From positions 744,001 to 808,000 of the forward strand of contig LT629697.1 of NCBI GenBank assembly GCA_900100325.1: DNA of 64,000 nt, in the 5' to 3' direction. Below are positions 60,453 to 64,000 of this stretch, in pieces. The position numbers and the translations under genes were made by a program. This DNA is from Frankineae bacterium MT45 (lineage in GTDB: Bacteria; Actinomycetota; Actinomycetes; Mycobacteriales; Jatrophihabitantaceae). Numbering within the stretch: the first letter of the stretch is position 1; every line of letters starts with the position of its first letter. The notes beneath the pieces are model-generated. The model worked only from the letters and a program-made list of their open reading frames with translations. It searched no databases and was not told the origin of the DNA.

Positions 60453-63400
60453 ATGCCCACAAACGCACGGAACATTCATTCGATGGTTCGAAGCGGTCGT
60501 CGCCTGGTAGCAGCATTCGCAGCGGGCTTGGTCGTTGTCTCGATGCTCGACGGTGTCGCGGTCGCCGCCCCAGCAGCGCCGCTAGCCGCGGTGAAACCTA
60601 CCCAGGTGAAGGCCGTCCCGGTGGTCACCTCGGGTGCGGCCAAGCGTGCGTGGTCCGCTCCCCACTCGGTGGTACCGGCACGGATTCCCGCCCCGGCCGT
60701 CGGGAACTACAGCGTGCCCGCGAACTCCGCTTGGTCCGCGATCGGCAACGGCGGGATCAGCGTCAACGCGCCAACAGGGGCAGGATCGAGCACCAATGGT
60801 CACATTTCGGTGGCAGTGCTGGATGCGAAAGCCACCGCACGGCTCGGCATCGTCGGAGTTGGTATCCGCATCAGCGGAGTCGCGGCGGGCAGCAAGCGGC
60901 TGTCCGTCGCGGTCTCCACGAAGCTACTGGCCGGGCTTTACGGTGCGGATTACGCCGCCCGCGCCCGCTGGGTAGTCGTTCCCGACTGCCCAACCAGTCA
61001 GCATTGTGCGGCCACCGTGCCGTTGGCGACCACGACCAATATCATCAAGGCGACGCCATCCGCGTCGGCCCAGGTCGCGGCCCCGTCGGCTGTTGCAGCT
61101 CAGACCCGGCTCGCCGCAGTCCCATTGTCTGCGCGAGCGGTGACGCTCGCAACGGCGTCCGGTGTCAACGCGAGCAACGGTTCCGGTAACTTCGCCGCGA
61201 CCCCACTCGCGCCCTCGTCGCAGTGGACCACGGATCCGCAGACCGGTGACTTCACCTGGAGCTATCCGCTGCGAACCCCACCGTCTGCGGCCGGAACCAC
61301 CCCCGATCTTGCGCTGAGCTACGACTCGGCCTCGATGGATGGGCAGACCGGCACGACCAACAATCAATCGTCCACCGTCGGTGCTGGTTGGGACGTGACC
61401 GGCGCTGGGGGGTTCATCGAACGCACCTACGCCCCCTGCTCGACCAGCGGCGGACCCGCGAACTCGGGTGACCTGTGTTGGGCGACCAACGCGACGGTAT
61501 CGCTGGCCGGTCATTCGGGCGTGCTCGTCCGAGACGCCACGAGCGGGACATACCACATTCAGGGTGACAACAACACCAAGATCGAGCATCTCTCCGGTGA
61601 CTCAACCTATTGCAACAACGGCACCTACGACTTCGACTGCTGGCGACTCACCACGGCTGACGGCACGCAGTACTACTTCGGACGAAACAAGCTACCAGGC
61701 TGGACTACGGGTTCACCGACCACCAACTCGGCGTGGTACGTCCCCGTATACGGCGCCCTAGCCGGACAACCGTGCAATCAGACTGCGGCCAATGGTGGGT
61801 TCGCCGCCTCATCCTGCAAGCAAGCGTGGCGCTGGAATCTTGACTACGTGGTTGACACGCACGGCAACTCCGAAGCGTTCTATTACTCGACCGAGATCAA
61901 CCGCTATGGGCAGGACGGATCTACCACCACCTCATCCGCATACGTTCGAGGCGGAACACTAACTCGCATCGACTACGGCATGCGCGCGGGCGCCGAGCTC
62001 ACGAGTCCTGCGCCCGATCAGGTCTTGCTGACCAGCACCGACCGATGTGAAACCGGCATATCCGGAGAACCAACCGGAGCCTGCAGCGAATCAACGCCGT
62101 CGGCTACGTATTGGCCCGACGTGCCGTGGGACCAGAACTGCACCACCACGGCCTGCGCCAGCAACGCAAGCCCGACGTTCTGGTCTATCAAGCGCCTCAG
62201 TGGCGTTACGACACAATACTGGAACGGCACCGGCTACACCGCGGTCGACCAATGGTCACTCACCCAGTCATGGCCCGACCCGCTCGACGGAACATCACCC
62301 TCGATGCAACTGGACACGATCCAGCACACGGGCCTGGTCGGCGGTACTTCGACGCTCCCTGCCGTCCGATTCACCTACCAAATGCTGCAGAACCGGGTCG
62401 CGCCGCCGACCGGCATCGTCCCGCTAATGAAGCCGCGGCTGGGCACCATCAACCTCGACTCCGGCGGCACGATCAACGTCCACTACTTGGCTGCGGACTG
62501 CAGTGGGACAAACCTTCCAGTTCCCCAGACCAACACCACACGCTGCTTCCCTCAGTACTGGGCACCGCCCGGACAAGCAGTGCAGCTCGACTGGTTTGAA
62601 AAATATATGGTGTCCTCGGTCAACGCGTCGACCGTTGTCGGCTCATCCCCGCCGGTTGCCGGATCCTCGACCTCAGACGACATCACCACCTACGACTATT
62701 CCGTCGGCATGCCGGCCTGGCGATTCAACACGAGCCCGCTCGTGCCCGACGGTCAGCGCACCTGGTCAGAATTCGCCGGCTACAGCAAGGTCCGCGTCAA
62801 GCACGGCGACCCCAGTCTCCTGTCGACGCTTCAGACAACCGACACCACCTATTTCCAGGGTATGGACGGCGACCTCAAAGACTTGACGGGTGCCAAGCGA
62901 CCCACCCAAACCGTGACGTCCAGCGACGGCAGCACTTCAAAGACCGATTCTCTGTGGTTCGCGGGTAGGCCATTCGAGAGTGTCACGTACAACGGCATGA
63001 GTACGTCCACGACACCGGGGCCAGTTGTCAGCGACACTGTGACGGTCCCCTACGCGTCGGCGGCTACGGCGACGGCCGCCGCCGTGACCGAGAAGATCGG
63101 AACGACCTCGGCAACGACCTCATACGTTGCGACCTCAAGGTACGTGGGCGACGCCGACTCGGTCACCCACACCGCCCTGTCGGCTGGCGGTAGCCGAACC
63201 ACTGAAACCAAAACCAACTACGACAGCCTCGGTCGCGTCGTCAGCGTCGACGATCTCGGTGACACATCCACATCCAGTGACGACCAGTGCACCCGCACGA
63301 CGTACGCTGACAGCACCAGCCCTCTGCGGCTGGCCTACGTCGACGAAACGTCGACTGTCAGTGTCACCTGCACTGCGACGCCGGTCTACCCGACGAACGC

Positions 63401-64000
63401 CGTCAGCGACACCCGTACTTCTTATGACGGTCAGCCTTTCGGAACTCCTCCGACGGTCGGCGATGTTACGAAGACCGAGACTGTGAAAAGCTACGATGGG
63501 TCTGGCAACCCGAGCGGGTTTGTTACGGAAGCGAATAGCTACGACGCCCTCGGCCGCACGGTCACGGCCACGGACGCGATCGGCCGGGTAACCCAGACGA
63601 GTTTCACGCCGTCGGCTCCATCGGCCGGATTGCCCTCCAATGCAGATATATACGGCCCGACTCAGTACGTTGTCACTAACCCTATGAACTGGGCCACGAC
63701 GTACAACGTCAACCCCGCATGGGGATCGGTCACGTCACGGACCGACCAGAACGCCCACACAACCAGCGCGACGTTCGACCCTCTCGGTCGACTCACTGGC
63801 GTTTGGCAGCCGGACCGACAGCCACAGGCGAGCTTCACGGTCCCGTCGACGGCGTACGCGTACGTCACCCCAGTTGATGGCAACGGCTTTGTCACCGGGC
63901 CGCCGTCAACCGCGACCACCCTCCTCACTGCCAGCGGCGCCACCATGACGGACTACCAGCTATACGACGGCTTAGCGCGTCCACGTCAGACTCAGGTACC
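60453..64000 (+). CDS. RHS/YD-repeat protein, SpvB/WapA-like (3' end off window)
   Basis: 1182 codons to the window edge with no stop. Signal peptide (RRLVAAFAAGLVVVSMLDGVAVAAPA) from ATG 60453; GAGAAGGA lies upstream. Then a domain of about 200 residues, LAPSSQWTTDPQTGDFTWSY (SpvB-like), followed by YD-type repeats: NYDSLGRVVSVDD, SYDALGRTVTATDA, TFDPLGRLTGVWQ, LYDGLARPRQTQV. Such proteins are encapsulating shells whose variable C-terminal tip, beyond this window, is usually a toxin. The frame looks intact. It is co-transcribed with the DNRLRE/LamG protein. Confidence 0.9.
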   Translation, partial: MPTNARNIHSMVRSGRRLVAAFAAGLVVVSMLDGVAVAAPAAPLAAVKPTQVKAVPVVTSGAAKRAWSAPHSVVPARIPAPAVGNYSVPANSAWSAIGNGGISVNAPTGAGSSTNGHISVAVLDAKATARLGIVGVGIRISGVAAGSKRLSVAVSTKLLAGLYGADYAARARWVVVPDCPTSQHCAATVPLATTTNIIKATPSASAQVAAPSAVAAQTRLAAVPLSARAVTLATASGVNASNGSGNFAATPLAPSSQWTTDPQTGDFTWSYPLRTPPSAAGTTPDLALSYDSASMDGQTGTTNNQSSTVGAGWDVTGAGGFIERTYAPCSTSGGPANSGDLCWATNATVSLAGHSGVLVRDATSGTYHIQGDNNTKIEHLSGDSTYCNNGTYDFDCWRLTTADGTQYYFGRNKLPGWTTGSPTTNSAWYVPVYGALAGQPCNQTAANGGFAASSCKQAWRWNLDYVVDTHGNSEAFYYSTEINRYGQDGSTTTSSAYVRGGTLTRIDYGMRAGAELTSPAPDQVLLTSTDRCETGISGEPTGACSESTPSATYWPDVPWDQNCTTTACASNASPTFWSIKRLSGVTTQYWNGTGYTAVDQWSLTQSWPDPLDGTSPSMQLDTIQHTGLVGGTSTLPAVRFTYQMLQNRVAPPTGIVPLMKPRLGTINLDSGGTINVHYLAADCSGTNLPVPQTNTTRCFPQYWAPPGQAVQLDWFEKYMVSSVNASTVVGSSPPVAGSSTSDDITTYDYSVGMPAWRFNTSPLVPDGQRTWSEFAGYSKVRVKHGDPSLLSTLQTTDTTYFQGMDGDLKDLTGAKRPTQTVTSSDGSTSKTDSLWFAGRPFESVTYNGMSTSTTPGPVVSDTVTVPYASAATATAAAVTEKIGTTSATTSYVATSRYVGDADSVTHTALSAGGSRTTETKTNYDSLGRVVSVDDLGDTSTSSDDQCTRTTYADSTSPLRLAYVDETSTVSVTCTATPVYPTNAVSDTRTSYDGQPFGTPPTVGDVTKTETVKSYDGSGNPSGFVTEANSYDALGRTVTATDAIGRVTQTSFTPSAPSAGLPSNADIYGPTQYVVTNPMNWATTYNVNPAWGSVTSRTDQNAHTTSATFDPLGRLTGVWQPDRQPQASFTVPSTAYAYVTPVDGNGFVTGPPSTATTLLTASGATMTDYQLYDGLARPRQTQV

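Noticed and set aside
1-64000. CRISPR arrays, rRNA genes and replication origins
   Set aside because: No regularly spaced repeats, rRNA-like stretches or DnaA-box clusters were seen while reading the window.

Overview
The window is high-GC actinobacterial chromosome. GTG/TTG starts are common, there is a WXG100/EssC secretion locus, an ArdA/replication-relaxation/TraG-type element, IS30 remnants and DNRLRE/RHS surface proteins. The host family cannot be fixed from sequence alone; a Frankiales-like or related actinomycete is plausible but is a guess. || 1-13.4 kb is ordinary core chromosome: phosphoglucomutase (cut by the window edge), a siderophore-interacting flavoprotein, organic hydroperoxide reductase, L-serine dehydratase, a PEP-synthase/rifampicin-phosphotransferase-like enzyme, a DHA2 drug exporter with a divergent TetR regulator and a palindromic operator candidate, an MprF-like DUF2156 membrane protein, tRNA-Ser(GCT), a membrane-anchored NTF2-like protein, a MarR regulator and tRNA-Arg(ACG). 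|| 13.4-30.4 kb is integrated DNA. A large serine recombinase runs antisense into tRNA-Arg. Next to it lies a caspase-protease/Ski2-like helicase fusion, a striking candidate immune effector. A tyrosine integrase plus excisionase follows; its 3' coding end overlaps a tRNA 3'-half that looks like an attachment site. The integrase element carries XRE and ImmA/IrrE regulators, ArdA antirestriction, an RHH protein, a DNA methyltransferase, a replication-relaxation protein, a conjugative ATPase, a C5 methyltransferase and several small genes. || 30.6-39.1 kb is a compact six-gene minus-strand operon: WXG100 protein, a second small helical protein, a helical-leader nuclease toxin with a CdiA-like C-terminus, its probable immunity protein, a three-ATPase EssC-like protein and a DUF4407 membrane protein. 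It resembles a minimal type VII-like toxin-delivery locus without the usual EccB/D/E or EsaA/EssA/EssB genes. || 39.2-47.5 kb is a patchwork: a two-TM protein, two XRE regulators (one paired with ImmA/IrrE), a short-ORF-led operon with a membrane GAF protein, a DUF2188-DyP peroxidase pair (the DyP has an extra C-terminal beta domain), and gene-poor stretches. || 47.9-54.4 kb is a probable restriction/defence locus: C5 methyltransferase, PD-(D/E)XK nuclease, OLD-type ATPase-TOPRIM protein, and a convergent SF2 helicase fused to a PD-(D/E)XK-like domain. It is bordered by recombinase and IS30 debris (55.1-55.9 kb). || 56-64 kb holds a small hypothetical gene, then two secreted giants in tandem: a DNRLRE/LamG protein and an RHS/YD-repeat protein that runs off the window. 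The whole 13-56 kb interval is therefore best read as stacked mobile and defence islands between core genes and a surface-toxin locus.
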